The notes under the pieces are model-generated. The model saw only the letters and a program-made list of their open reading frames with translations. It was not told the origin of the DNA and did not search any database. From Bugulina stolonifera (Eukaryota > Bryozoa > Gymnolaemata > Cheilostomatida > Bugulidae), in NCBI GenBank assembly GCA_935421135.1, contig OW285190.1, forward strand, positions 10,612,501 to 10,676,500: a DNA stretch of 64,000 bases. Direction: 5' to 3'. The first letter of the stretch is position 1. Each line of letters opens with the position of its first letter. The translations under genes were made by a program, and so were the position numbers. This document shows, piece after piece, positions 13,501 to 27,700 of the stretch.

Positions 13501-16500
13501 TTTTTGATGCTATCTGTACAGGCATCTAATACTGTCAAATTAATTAAATAAGAGCAAAGTACAACTATGTTATGTACTATGTAATTACATGTACATTGAT
13601 AATATAGCAACATTATATATTGAAAGAGTTGCACCAGATAAATCATATTGCATTACATATATACTAGTATTTAGTGACGCCTTGGTTAGCTTTGCTAGCA
13701 TCAGTACAAATAGCACGGCTATTATTCTACACGGACTGTAGCGGGTGAGGGTGGAGGTTATAGCCCTCCCTCACTCACACGACACTTACCAGCAGTCAAA
13801 GCTGACCTCATCTCCACCCAGGTGTAGGTACTGGTCAGGGAAGACTTGGGTCACCTCTGAAAACAGCTTCTCTATGAACTCGTAGGTGGAGTTCTTGGAT
13901 GGATCAATAGGACCATATGCTCCGTTTGGTTTACCATCGCTACCATAGCAGGGAGTTAGTAGGCCAGGCTGCCCCAAACCCCACGACGTTGTATGACCTT
14001 CAATATAGTGCCAGGTGATAAGATATGGGCCCATAAAACTGGGGGTGGGGCCCATTAACGCTGGTAGTGATAAGATAAAGACACTATGTCTAGGCACATC
14101 GAAAGAGATAGTATATGTATGTCAATGTATGAACATACTTGTATATAATATACTACACGCCTTACTATTATGATCACATGGGTATGGAATGGATATACTG
14201 AGTTGCCAACTATTATGTATGCTAGCTCAAAACTACAACACAAATACTCGTAGGATACCAATGTAGCACCTTGTGACGTATGTCATATCAACATTATCAC
14301 CTTGTAATACATGTCGTGCAATACTAAACAACTTACCTGGTGTGTCAAATTCAGCAATAACACGGATACCTCTCTGTCTGGCATACTCTATCACCTCGGC
14401 GATATCATAGTGGCTATAGACATGAGTGGACGCATCATATGCACCCTTAGCACTGAGATTAGGAAACACTTCACTGCGGTACGGGAATGATTCAGCATCT
14501 ACTATGTGCCAGTGAAGTATGTTGTACTTGGCCATAGACAGCGCAGACTGAATTAACAATAAACAAGAATTATATAATATACAAAGCAATGTTACGTGAT
14601 GCAGTATCAGCGTAAGATAACGAAATTGATCAATATTATTATGGCTTGCTGAATTATTACATAACTATGTCTGGATACCCTAGGCCACTCCTGTCCACTT
14701 CAGATAAAAGATAGAGTGAAAACTCAAGAAAATAACATTGACTGTAATGAGTCTACAGGTAATGTAGACTGTAATGCAGTCTACATGTCTATAACCATAT
14801 TATGTAATCTAACCATCTAGAAATCTAGTGTCCAATATAATATTCTCCAAGTACAATATTGCTGAAACTATGAAAAAGGTCTAATCTGTACTTTAAAATC
14901 TCATGCAACACGACTGTGCATCAGGTAAACCAATGTATATACACCTTAAAGAGCAGGTATACACATCAGGTATAACATACTTACAATAAACTGTAGAATA
15001 ATGTTCTTCTCTATGTAATGCCGGGAAGTATCTAGAAGGAATCCCCTGTGCTGGAATCTTGGTTCATCTTCTATCATAGTTTCATTCACAAACCACTATA
15101 ATATAGTACAATGAGACTCCAAGGGACCGCCATAATTGGTTTGAATTAGGCCTGAGTTTGAATTGTAAGATCACTTCACTTAATTGAAACTATTTAATAT
15201 AGTGCTCAGCAGGGACCAAGGCCAATAGTTTGAACTAAGCAAGTCTTTGAATTATCCAAATTCCACTGTAATAGATACAACCATGTAATACATATACATG
15301 TACCATAGCAATGGCATACATACCAGAGCCGTTGATTGTGAAAGTTACGCCACCGGAAGTAAACAAGAAGCCATATTGGGCCCATGTAACAAAGGATTAC
15401 ATTGGACAGATCTTTCTATCGGCAATTTTGATTGGTTCTATGGGCCCAACATGGCATCCATAATGTTCCCCCAGTGACGCAACTCTTACAATAAACGGCT
15501 CTGATACGTACACGACTCTCTGTCTATTCAATGTAGATGGTAATTGACCTGCATGGTTATATATTGTTGTAACATTTGATTACACATAATTATAACAGCC
15601 TAAATTTTAGCAAGTCCATGGTATGTTCCAAGCAAACGGTTAAGAAGGGCGAGTATACATCCATGTAAATATTCCCGTACCATATGTTCACCAGTAGTGC
15701 TAGAATAAATGATTTGACTGAAAGTCTCCAGTCCTCTCAATGCTCCCCACAGAGTGTTAGCTGTAAGTTCTGCACCAGGAATAGATATCGATAGCTTGTC
15801 TGTAAATGAAATGAAAGGATAGTTAACTCTCAGTATCTTAGATTAGTAGAACACATGGTTGTATAAATAACTAAATACTGGTATTGAAAAAAGAGAGACC
15901 TACATGAACAATTCAAAATTTCCTTACCCTCTTACAACTCCTATAATTTTCAATTTCTATAGACGTAGTGTGTAGATGTGTAAGCAATGTGCTACAGAGA
16001 TCAAACATTATAGCTTTGTCACGACTATTATAATTATGTACATGTACATGCAAGTGTACGGCTACAGGCAGAGTGGTCAGCAATATAATATACATGTAAT
16101 TATTGGATAAACTTACAGCTCTCATCCATTCCCAGGGCTGGTTTAGGTGTCCCACTGCAACTTTTAACATTTATATTCAAACTAGTAATGGCTGCATTAC
16201 CGTCTTTGACACCATATTTCTTCCTGTATGCTTTCGACCAGGAATGTCCCTAAATAAAAAAATGGAATCACCATTCAAATAACAGATTTTTGGCAGTGCT
16301 GAGTGGTTATTTATAACACAGACTCTCTTAATTATAACAAATCTGAGATTAGCCTCCACTATTGTCGATGCAGAAGCGATATTGTTGTTGTCGAGAGGTT
16401 AGCTATGTGCCACACCCCACAAGTAGATTAGTTGGGGACATTGCTACCCGTCCCACAAGTAGATTAGTTGGGAACACTGCTACCCACTGATCCCACAGAT

Positions 16501-17776
16501 ATCGGTGCCTACCCTTTAAGAGTGGACCCATACATCCAACCTCCAGCACTCAGTATTACACTAGGCCATTACTAGTACCAGCATTTGCCTGGTTAGTACT
16601 GCACCTGGTACTATTTCTCTGGTGTATGTTTTAACGTTACAGATCTCGCTACCCAATAGGACACAATAATATTATATTTTATATTATATTGGCAATAAGA
16701 ACACACTGATAAATGATTGATTAAAGTATGACTGCAAGTATTGCTCATTCCAGAGACCATGAACACAGAACACTTACATCATAGCATATAATATAGTCCG
16801 GGCTTAAGCTCATTCATAACCACCAAAGATCTGGAGTAGGGAGATCACAATCAGGCAGGAGGAGATTGGGTGTGACCTCAGTCATTGGATTAATGTTAGT
16901 TTGCTCATTTTTAATTTTTATGTTGTTCTAACATTATTTCTATCAAATTTGTTACTTTATACTCTGGTTTTGTTATTTCAATATATTTTTATGTAAATAT
17001 AGTTCATGGGTCCAAATGCAAAGTATCTGATGTGTTTATATAAAACCCTATAATGAAGTATTGTATTGTGTCGGTAATGTGAACATAAAAAGATGCATAC
17101 AAATATAGTTTAGTGGTTGATAGATTATACAGTCCATACCTTCTACTAGGTATTGGAACATACTGCACAAGTAACGTAAGTGATGTCGCTACGCAGCTAC
17201 ATATGTAAGCAGCAACCTTTTGTAGTATTTTGGCCCTAAAAATACTATGCCCTATAACTTTTAAAAATAATAAAAATACAATTTTTAAACTAGCATAGTT
17301 TTACTAGTATGCTTTCCAGGTTTACTGTGATAAAAGGAATTTTAATTTTTGAGAACCCCAGCGACATAACCTTAAGCTAATAAAATATACATAGAAGATA
17401 CAACTTAACAGCGTTTCAGACATGGCTGCTAGCATATCAATTAGAAACTCACCTTGTTCTCATACCCAGCGTTTGGTATATCAAAGATAACATGGTAATA
17501 GCGATTATACGCGTCTGTCAGGTCATTACAATCGCTGCCGGTTGATTTGAATTCAAACCCTTCTTTCTGAACATTAAATACGTTATTGCTAGACTGCCAA
17601 GTTTTTGGCAAAGGCAAGGGTAAGCCTTCTTTCACGGCAGGCTTATTGAATGGAAAAGCTCCGACAGGACCATTTTTACTCTTAGGAAAATATCTGTCAA
17701 ATTTTGCCTGCCACTTTCCAGATGCTGCAGTACAAGTAAGAATGCATACAAATAACGCAGCTTTAGTAAGATTCAT
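10575..17776 (-). CDS. Beta-N-acetylhexosaminidase (HEXA/HEXB-like, GH20), with duplicated alternative exon
   Basis: A lysosomal glycosidase that removes terminal GlcNAc/GalNAc. Exons: 17776-17453, 16249-16117, 15799-15681, 15095-14985, 14547-14337, 13997-13790, 13401-13245, then two alternatives (12556-12389 and 12327-12154), 10977-10772, 10650-10575 (stop TAG). With one alternative exon the protein is 570 or 572 residues, close to the 529-556 of human HEXA/HEXB; with both it is 628. Residues 1-19 form a signal peptide. The GH20 N-terminal domain ends at [12 protein letters not shown]. The barrel contains [24 protein letters not shown] and the catalytic Asp-Glu pair in LHLGGDEV (about residues 362-363), then [24 protein letters not shown] and [12 protein letters not shown]. 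The gene hosts two MITE-like elements in its introns or flank. The family assignment is secure; HEXA versus HEXB is not decided. Confidence 0.95.
11919..11953. repeat. Half-element of the GTTGTCCTCTC family (hexosaminidase intron)
   Basis: GAAGTTATCCTCTCTCTTCAT is close to the left arm of the inverted-repeat family at 2924 and 31814. No matching right arm is obvious within 150 bp. Confidence 0.4.
12154..12327 (-). other. Hexosaminidase alternative exon A (3' copy)
   Basis: This is 174 nt and 58 codons, phase 0 at both ends, with a TTTGTAG acceptor and a CAG-GTAGTA donor. It encodes [32 protein letters not shown] and CDPQ. It corresponds to the GH20 segment that carries an active-site Trp (human SAPWYLN block). 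It is clearly homologous to the exon at 12389-12556: both end in CDPQ and well over half of positions are identical. Confidence 0.88.
12389..12556 (-). other. Hexosaminidase alternative exon B (5' copy)
   Basis: This is 168 nt and 56 codons, phase 0 at both ends, with a TTTGTAG acceptor and a CAG-GTTAGT donor. It encodes [29 protein letters not shown] and [15 protein letters not shown] is nearer to the vertebrate WYLNRISYG than exon A is, so B may be the ancestral version. Only 61 bp separate it from exon A; the next-smallest intron in my models is 102 bp. Confidence 0.88.
12846..12896. repeat. Short inverted repeat, GTTGTCCTCTC family
   Basis: GGAGGAGTTATCCCATCTC faces AGAGGAGGGAATAACTCTC across a short spacer. 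It lies in a hexosaminidase intron. Confidence 0.5.
15324..15503. mobile_element. MITE-like element, family B (hexosaminidase intron)
   Basis: The terminal inverted repeats are about 30 bp. The left end reads CAGAGCCGTTGATTGTGAAA, and the right end, reverse-complemented, reads CAGAGCCGTTTATTGTAAGA. The interior includes a TTGGTTCTATGGGCCCAACA stretch that resembles the element at 33138-33287. There is no coding capacity. Confidence 0.65.
16415..16489. repeat. Two-copy tandem repeat (hexosaminidase intron)
   Basis: Two copies of a unit of about 37 bp contain CCCACAAGTAGATTAGTTGG and GCTACCC. The copies are nearly identical. I see no function. Confidence 0.6.
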
Positions 17777-18719
17777 TATCTCAATGAATAATTAAATTTG
17801 CAAAGTAAAGGAGAATTCACTGCCTGATCACCGACAAGCAATGACAAACAGGATGTTTTGCAACCTTGTTGCTGAACCATCTTATGAATATCACGATTAT
17901 CGATTGGTTAGATTGCTAGCTGTGTGCCCAATCAAAAGTGGTGGACCAGAGCCAATGGCTCTGTGGTGGACCACGCATAAAGGTTTTTCCGCCTGTTACC
18001 TAGTGCAATGTAAACAACAGTGATCATGGTCGTTCTCTGGATTACTCGATCATGTTGACCAGTCTGAATATGCCCGCTGTTCTATTCTAATGAAGTGCCA
18101 TTCATAAATGACTACACTCTATCTGATGGTTCTCACTGAGTACTATAATATCCAGGCTAAATTTTGATTAACTGAACAACATCTTCTTTATTCATTTATA
18201 GTTTGATATGCATTGGGAAGCCTGAGATATTGCATAATTTGATGATAATACTATGCACATCTTGTGTAAACTTCTAATAGTAATTACATGTAGTAGAAAT
18301 TATGGTATCATTAATTAGTTGAGTGTGGATATCATATCTAATTTTAATTACTATTATATTACATTATCTAATTGACTAATTACATGTACATGTAACTAAT
18401 CGCAATTGTGATGGACTGTTTATGGTCATCAGATGACCAAATTGGAAAAGGACAACTCTTAATTACCATCATTTATTAGTAGCTTTTATTACTTCAAACA
18501 GAATATCAAATCATTTCAACATCTCAACCAAATATTAACTATTAGACTCCACAACTAAGATAAGGAATGATTTGCAAACTTGTGACACAATATATTAACA
18601 CAAGAGAGAATACTGAGAGTCATGTAGATTACATGTATATAGGATTGTTACGAAAGTAGAAGCATGTTGACTTTACATCTTCTCTGACGGTGACCATACA
18701 AGACACTTTACATTCACAA
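17777..18719. other. Intergenic region, hexosaminidase promoter side and CCP gene 3' flank
   Basis: No coding exon is recognised. TTTATT at 18472-18477 and 18486-18491 reads AATAAA on the minus strand, about 240 bp past the stop of the CCP gene, and may be its poly(A) signal. The remainder should contain the hexosaminidase promoter; no specific element stands out. Confidence 0.5.
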
Positions 18720-21700
18720 CTATTTTTCAAGCTCCCAGACGTCTAATGGTTGATCAGGATCAACTGCAAGTAGAATTGTAATCGCACATTGGACATTATA
18801 TTTTTCATGTGCACACCTATATTAATACATGTACTATCCTGGATAACAAGACACATATGAGCTGAGCTAAGGCTAACGTGGCATCTATTTATAACTAATA
18901 CATGTAGTATAATAACTTGGTATAATAATCTATTAGTTACAAATAAATGGCATTAATTGTCTTCTGAGCATTCAGGTTTTACTGAAAACAAAACATATCT
19001 TTACTTTTAGGGGACTTTCTTCACTTCGAAAGTTATAATACATGTAGAATTTATCCATTTTAGTAGAGTAATGCAATGTGCTAAGCATATGCAATTGTCT
19101 ACGTGTGTTGTACCTCTCACAGAATATAAAAAACAATGTATTGGCAGTATCAAAGAAGTTTGAAAAAGCTCTGTGCACGTTGATGTGGAGCTTTGAGTTC
19201 TATAATACTTTCTGAATAAACATACATGTAGCAATACTTGTACTGATACCAACTCACTTTCACAGGTAAGGTTACCCCTGAGATTAGAGTAATCCCACTC
19301 ATAGCCCACAAACTTCATAGTCACATTGGGAAAGAACGTCCACTGACTAACGTCTGCAGCTTCACCCATGGTAGTAGGCACTGGTGCCCATGTCTTGTTA
19401 TTGGGCACCTCTTTCCACACAGTTCTGCATACGAGCACTTCATATGCTAGAAAACATAAATATGACACATATTGTACATACACGACACTACTATCATACA
19501 ATATATAATGTACATACATGTATATGATACTCCCTATCTCATAAGTAAAATATACCATACGTATATGCAAATATAAAACGTTATACTTACATGTACATGT
19601 ACAACGTATTTGCAGTTACAATTATATATTATGTCATAAAAATATTACGTATAATTACATGTACAAAACGGCCTATGTACACCTGCACATATAAGACCGT
19701 AAGTAGGGTACGCATACTAATACCACTCATTGAATTCCCCTACAGTGTAGTTATTAATGACACAAACCTACATACAATATAATAAGCAACTAAACCATTG
19801 AAAAGTGAGTCCAAGTTTATTTTATAGTATAGACTACAAGCACATTCACCAATCATGAGATGTATAAATCTACAGATGATGTAAGCTGGGCATGTTGATG
19901 ATCAGTAATGTAAGTTCTACGACTAATCAACATAATACATAATTGTGGGAGGGCTTGGAGCCAAGGCTAGCTAAGTACATAATATCACTAGGGCTGACAA
20001 ATAACATCTGCTGAATGAACATACCAGATTCACTCTCAAGGTATCCTCTATTACATCGAGCTAATGCCACTTCGTTCTCATCAAACATAGTCTTGCCAGG
20101 GGAGAGGTAAACGTCTGAATAGGTAGACGTAACGTCGCTGGATTTGCAACCGTCAATTTCTGTAACAGACGAAATCTCACATCTCACATGACATACATTT
20201 ATATAAGTTCTCATTTCGGTGTAAACACTGCTTGCCTTATATTATAAGTGCTACATACATGTAGCTAAAGCAATACATTGATATTACAAAGTGCTACATT
20301 GTGGTTGGATGATGTTGATGGAAGTGCTGTACATTACACCTACCGACACACTCAAAGAGGTGGAGATTTAACCATCGGTGGTCACCATGGTAACACCTGG
20401 AAGTGACTGGAGCGGCGAGAGCATCCCGTGTAGGCATGAATTGATAGCCCGAGTCACACTCAATGTTCATAAGGGCATATATTCCGTGGTAGGAAACATT
20501 GTGAGTGGCGTGAGGTATAGTGGGTATTGGATCACAGTCAACTGTAGAAATAACAAATATGATGGTTGATCCAAATACAGCTGATGTAAAATGGCGCAGT
20601 AAATGTGTCATAAGTACTTCTGTAGCTCAAATATTTACATTAACCTTGAAAGTATCTTTGAATGCTTGGGTCATTATGGTAAAAAGGTATAAGATATATT
20701 TGAATACAACTCACTATCCAGAACTGTTCCGACAAGGTAAAATTGGCCACTTGTTCATAATTTGTTTTTGTACGACTTTGAAGGTGTTTTTTTTTATTAG
20801 AACAAATAATTACGGCTCTATTTCCAAATGGATAATGTTTGGGTGGTCACTATTAGTCACCAGTTACTAATTGCACTAACCGTGGCAAGGTTTAGTTGGA
20901 ATCCAGGTTCCATTGGATCCGTCACAAGAAGCTTCCGGAAGACTTCCATCATCTGTTAAAATAATATTCATTGTTAATTATAAACGTAGGCATAAATTAA
21001 CCAAAACTACCATTCAAGAGATGACAACTACAATATAGAGGAGCATGTGTCTCAAAAGAGAAGACAATCACGAAATATAAATGTAATATAAAAATAAAAA
21101 ATAACCCATTATATAAAAAAATGGCCAAACCCCTTAACATAAATGCATTAGAGTGTGAATAATATAAAGGTTGCTGTATACATACTAAGTCATTTATATT
21201 ATGATAAACATACTATACACTACAATGTCGCATAGATCAGGAGAAATTTAGACAACAACTAACCTCTTATGTAACCTCGCTTACATATACATTGGATAAC
21301 GTATTCATTCCCAAAGTTCCATTCACCTACATCAGATTTCCTTCTGACGGTACAGTCCATGTTACCAGAAATGTTGACTGGAGCAGCGCAACCTCTCTCT
21401 GGAGTCAGATAAACCACAAGGTACTACTAAGAAAAGCTGGCAAGCCATCAACATTATGCGCATGCCACCATTTTGGAAATACAAATTTAAATACAAATAA
21501 ATATTGATAACAATGATTGCCATCGTCACCTTTCACTAAATAATTAGTTAGGCATTTTATAAAAGTTGAGCTGCATTGCTACTAGTCTGTAGTCATTACA
21601 CTAAACGTGCCAAACGCATTATTCAACCAAATAGTGTAAGCCAGATAAAGGAATAGAGAAATATCGATACATACCACAGACAGGGGGAGGAAACCAGACC

Positions 21701-24700
21701 CCAGACAGCATATCTATTTCCAGCTGTGACTCATTCATTGCAAGGATAGGAGCGTCATCAGCCATCACACACTGATGGATTGGAGTAAAGCTCGCCTCTA
21801 TATCAGAACAGTTGTGTGTCACAAGAGCTCCCTCCTTACACTCTCCCTGTTCAAAACACTTCCTGTCGAAGTACGGGTACTTTGGATCAAAGTACACCCC
21901 GGTACTTGTGTCATTCCTCGGACACCTTATCTCTGTAAAGTGATGAGGTCGTATTAATTTAGTAAAATTCATATATAGCAAACAACATAGTTATCACATG
22001 AATGGCTCGTTACTCCCCTTCCTATGGTAAATTCACAACCTTCTGTATCATACATGTAGTTCCCATTGTTTAGACAGACCGGCATATTATACTGTACTCG
22101 TATACATTGTACATGCATTACGAACTTTGTACAAATACTGCATTTTTAATGGCGAGATGTACACTGCTTAGGAAAAATCTCAAGCTGCATAGACGAGCTG
22201 TGCCTTTATAGTATAGTACAGGACTATATAAGCTACTAAGTGTATACATGTATATATAAGTATAATAATATTCAATAGCTACATGTACATATGTTTGAGT
22301 GCACCTGGTAAATGAACTATAATGTAGTAGACTCCCAAAAGAGGATTAAAAATTTCACCATAACCAGTAGTTTCAAATGACACCATGAATATAATATGAT
22401 AGAAGCCATATACATGTACATGTATATATCACATACAAGTGTGCATACACATTCATATACATGTACATGTATATATCACATACAAGTGTGCATACACATT
22501 CATATACATGTACATGTATATATCACATACAAGTGTGCATACACATTCATATACATGTACATACATCTATTATGTATATATCATACACACAGGAATTCGT
22601 AAATGCCATGATATTTTAATTTTACGTCCACATAATACAGGTACAAATACAATAGACTTACGTCTGCAGTCAGGTTTAACACCCCATTCTAATGGTTCAA
22701 AGTGACCCAGACCATTTGGTGACCTAAAATATGTAAACCAATAAACATCATAGAATTGTAAAATAATAAATATTATACCACACTATGAACATGGATTTAT
22801 AGTGATAAATACATTGTTTTATAACTATCGCTCAGTATAAAAACAATCCCCATTCGACAGACAACGCGTACTTACAATCTACACTGGTATGTTAGCTCAT
22901 TCCTCATGTATGCCACTGTACCCTTAGGGCACACAAAGGTCAGTGTATCATTGAATTCTATTGGGCCAGGTTCTCCCACTATGTGACGGCCATATAGCAG
23001 CTCATATTCATAAATATTAGCGTCAGACATAAAGTGCCAACATGTTTTCGACCCTTCAAATCAACGATGGAATATAATAATATTATATATCACGCATACT
23101 AAAAAACATTTATTTGAGAACATTTTAAACTTCAGAGATCATATTAATTATTGGCAGTACTTTTATACTATCCATATCTCCTTGTACCTATATGCATGTA
23201 CCATTGTCAATTTCTTTGTATTGATAGTTATTTTCCCCACGTGATAACAGGCCCACTATATTAGCACAGAAAATGACTCATATAGCGTGCATGATCCGAG
23301 TAACTACTCGCCCATACTATTTTCTGAATGAGTCACCTAACTCTTCCTTTGATGCTGATAATGTCATTTTATTATATTATTTGCAGAAATTCATTACATT
23401 GTTGCTTTAATGACTGAGGAGTTTAGAATAAGCAAACATACGGCAGGTCGGGGTGGGTACCCAACGTCCCACTGTGGATGGAGTATCTTGCTCCACGCAA
23501 TTGCTCTGGTATTCAAAGTTTATGTCAGGACAGCTAACCAGAGCCTGGGTGCCAAGAAGTTGTGCATCAGCAGACACATCACCAGCAACACTCATGGTAA
23601 TATTCTCTGGTATCGGGCATCTGATAGCTGAAAATATAAGAGAAACACACGTGACACATGTGTATCCTTTGGTTGAAGCGCAAGATATCATATCTGACCT
23701 TCACACCCAGCTGAGTAGGCCTACACTAGTTTCGTTTCAAATAATAATTTTAGTCAGGAGTGAAGAAGGTACTGCCCTCATCACACTGGCAGCGAGGTGC
23801 ATGGTACAGGGTCTATCAAGTACAAACCACCTCATCAGAGATCCCAACGGAATCGAAGGGCCGAGTTTCCTGGTTGGAAACTCAGCCCTCCCACTTTTGT
23901 TACTGTTTGTTAAATGGAGTGAATGGACATACATAACTGCATGATAAAACAATCAGACAAAATATCGGTCATCTGAAAGGCATGAGTTATCCTAAAAAAG
24001 TACGCAAAAAGAGCTCATATGACACTCAAACTGAACCTGATGTAATAATAATATACAACTTCATCACAGATACTATGTTTACAGCATCACAATCAATAAC
24101 TAAGGGCTGGTTTACACAGAGCAGTAGCTACTGGTTAGATATATAAAGTACACCATGATATCCACACTGTTAAAGTGGAAACCACCATTCATCTATAATT
24201 ACAGTCAAGAATAGTAAAGAATTCATCCTAAAGCTTACGTTCACATAAGGTTAAACGCATATCCGTGTCATCCGGTCGTGTCATAAAGTATAAACCTTCT
24301 TCTGGCCTGAAACCAACAATTATTTTGAACATATTTTAGAAAAGCACTCAGTGACAAGATAGTCACCGATGGAAATATCTAATATATAGAAAATAGAATC
24401 TAAAAACAAACACGATAATAGTACAACAATAGTTGCAGACAACTTAGCACACTTTCTCAGGCTTTAAGTAAAAGTCATTGCTCTCAAAGTAACGTGGATT
24501 CCATCCTCTTCAAAATGCAGGTAAATGTTTCAAATCAAGTTGTTAATCTGTTCACTGGTATGTGTATAATAGAACATATCACTTACAGACAGGTCAAAGT
24601 CTCCACATTCACTGTGGACGTGTTCTGCAAGCTGCCGTTCATACATCTTACATTTACTGTTTCCCCGAGATTGTATGAACCACTAGCGTCTATGTACTCG

Positions 24701-27700
24701 GCATACTCCCCAAATCCTAGCAGGGATAGAGGTGGCAGGTTACATGTCTTCACACCTGTAAATATAAAGCAATGTCATTAGTTGTATAACATTGCAGTCT
24801 AATGTACAGCATAGCAGGTGAAATTTTTAAGATAGCCTGAATTCCAAGCCCCAAAAACATTAGTTGAGTATTGTAGTTATTCACCGTAGAGTTAACCAAA
24901 AACAAACCCAATCATTATTTTCGAGAATCAGAATCTCAGATTATTCATATGATATACATGTAGTATATAGGAAATACTAGGGTAAAGAACAGATAACTCT
25001 CATAGTGAATGTACTATAGTATTAGCGGATAGGGGTAGATAATTTCTCAAAACTCCCATGTTATGTGCAGGATAAGGAGGGTAGATGTTACACGACTTGT
25101 AAGGTAACACTGGCCTGTAGTAGGGTACACTGTATACTGCACCCAACTGCAGCAGGGCACACTGTATACTACACCCAACTGTAGCAGGGTACACTCTATA
25201 CCACACCCGACTGTAGTAGGGTACACGCTATACCACACCCAACTGTAGTAGGGTACACGCTATACCACACCCAACTGTAGCAGGGTACATGCTATACCAC
25301 ACCCAACTGTAGCAGGGTACATGCTATACCACACCCAACTGTAGTAGGGTACAAACCCAAACCCCAAACCCCGACTGTAGTAGGGTACATGCTAAACCAC
25401 ACCCAACTGTAGCAGGGTACACTGTACACCACACCCAACTGTAGCAGGGTACACTGTACACCACACCCAACTGTAGCAGGGTACACTGTACACCACACCC
25501 AACTGTAGTAGGGTACACTGTACACCACACCCAACTGTAGTAGGGTACACTGTACACCACACCCAACTGTAGTAGGGTACACTCTATACCACACTCTGTA
25601 GCCGAGTATGGAATATATTATTGTAATACATACTACATAAGTCCATCCGAAGGTTCGTATCTTGTTCTCTCTGAAACACGGCCTCGTTATTCTCATCCAA
25701 CCTAAAGGAAATAACGTACATGTCTAAGATATAAGTGTGTCTAACATATAATAGCAGCATTATATGAATCATAGTGTCCTTGCAAACATGTATAATGAAA
25801 ATGTTTACAAACAAGCTCAATTGATATACAATATGCACGTTGGATTCCCATTGAAGGAAGATACCAAACATCTCTTTTAACCCAAAACTGTCTTACAGAT
25901 TGTCAACTAAAAAGAAATACATGTTGTGTAGTGCACCGATGTTCAATAAATATACCTCAGTCAAAGTTTCCATAATATAATGTAGGGCTGTACAATAAGT
26001 CATTTACATAACCAACTGACATGCTAAAATTCTAGATCATTAGAAGAATGATCTGACTAACAGGAGATGTGACCATGCAATGGTAAATATGTCAAGTCAG
26101 TAGCTACATGTACCATCTATCCTTTTTTTAACAGTATCGTTCTGAGAGGATGCCTTTCGCAGCACAGAGATCGCATATATCACACAGAAGTACCTCCATT
26201 GGAACTAAACCTCTGTAGTTGTATGGTGGCACTTGAACCCGTTGCCTTACGGATAGCTCTACGCCATTAACTGTACTATCCGAGGCTGTACACCATGCGC
26301 TTACAGACAAGAGTCACTGCGCAGTCTAACGACAGAAGTAATAACGCTGAGTCAGCCATGTGCATCATTTCATAAACGTATTATAGATATGCAGCACTTA
26401 CACACAGCTGATGGTCTCATTTGTGACAGCCATATTGATTTGGGTCTCGCCCTCAGCACAAGACACCACTACCGTCTCACCAAGAGAATAGGAATCAAAG
26501 GCGCTGCTAAAGACATCATTGCTTGAGAGTCCTAGAGTTGATCTATCCGGAGGGGAGCAGGTTTTAGCCTCTACAAAATGCAAATTGTGTTGAATGATGC
26601 TTCTGCTCCTTCGTTCTTTCTCACTTAATCAACCAAAATAAAAATCTGAACATTCTTAATATGCATTAAAAATAAACTATTCTTTGTTTTATTATCACAT
26701 TTAATCTTGGAGCTTAAATATTACATTCAGTTGTACTACTTACTACACTCAGGTGGTGGTAATGTCCAAAGACCATAGTTGAAGTACCAAAAGTGAGTTC
26801 TTATTTCCTCGGGATCATCGTCTTCACGCAGTATATCCAACTCTTCGGGTGCTTCACAGAGAGCATATGTAGTATTCTCCGATACGGTAAGTGAGTCGTT
26901 ACCACAAGCATCGTCTGACACATTGAACGTCTGAGAAGTGCCAACTGGATAGAAGTTAATAAAAGTAGCTTCCACACTCCCGTCGCTGTGGTTAAAGGGT
27001 ATTTCCTCCACAAGTTGAGGTTCCGAGGAGGATTCTAGGAGAACTGGGTAATTATATGTCTCGCCCACCAATGTGCAGAGTGGCTCTAAAATTATATAAC
27101 ATGAAAAATATAACTTGAAAGTCTAATAAGGATACTGAACTGGGAGTTCCTGTTGGAATTAGCTGAGTGGGCTTCTCTCTGACATGAACAAGTTCTTGTA
27201 TACATGCACTGAGGTTGTACAGATAACATTTATGTGCAGTTTATTATAGAGAAGAAATGCTTGTACATTGTATAATTATAAAGAAATAGTAGTAGCTTAC
27301 AGTTCTGTAATAGTGAAACATAGAATAACCTACAACACATGGCTCATTTATATTTAAGTGTTCATATTATATTATTTCAACTCAAACATAGAGAAAGCAG
27401 TTCCCTAATAGCATATAATATTAGCAAGACCCTTATTATCCCCCATCAACGACTGATTCTCTCCATTCTACAATATGCTGAGAGATCTTAGATGTAAGTG
27501 GTATAAACTTGGACGATTTGTGATGCATGACCATGAATACTACAAAGTATTGGTGTTAAAGTTAATAACTTTGCTGCACAATTTTATTGTTCTTGAAGTG
27601 GAAGCGCACTGTTGAAAAATTTTCCCAGACTTAGGAGCTTGGACAACAGAGAGGCGTCATTTTAGGGACTTTACTTTTGGTGTGCCATTACGGCTATTGC

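Noticed and set aside
20520..20870. 116-codon plus-strand frame
   Set aside because: It runs antisense to a CCP exon end and through an intron, with no domain signal.
22396..22705. Two plus-strand frames rich in His, Tyr and Ile
   Set aside because: They read through the 47-bp tandem repeat in an intron of the minus-strand CCP gene.
23453..23944. 163-codon plus-strand frame
   Set aside because: It overlaps the antisense of a well-supported CCP exon (23442-23627) and shows no similarity of its own.
25000..25696. Several overlapping minus-strand frames of 60-134 codons
   Set aside because: They are readings of the 32-bp minisatellite. The only real coding part here is the 68-nt CCP exon at 25634-25701.
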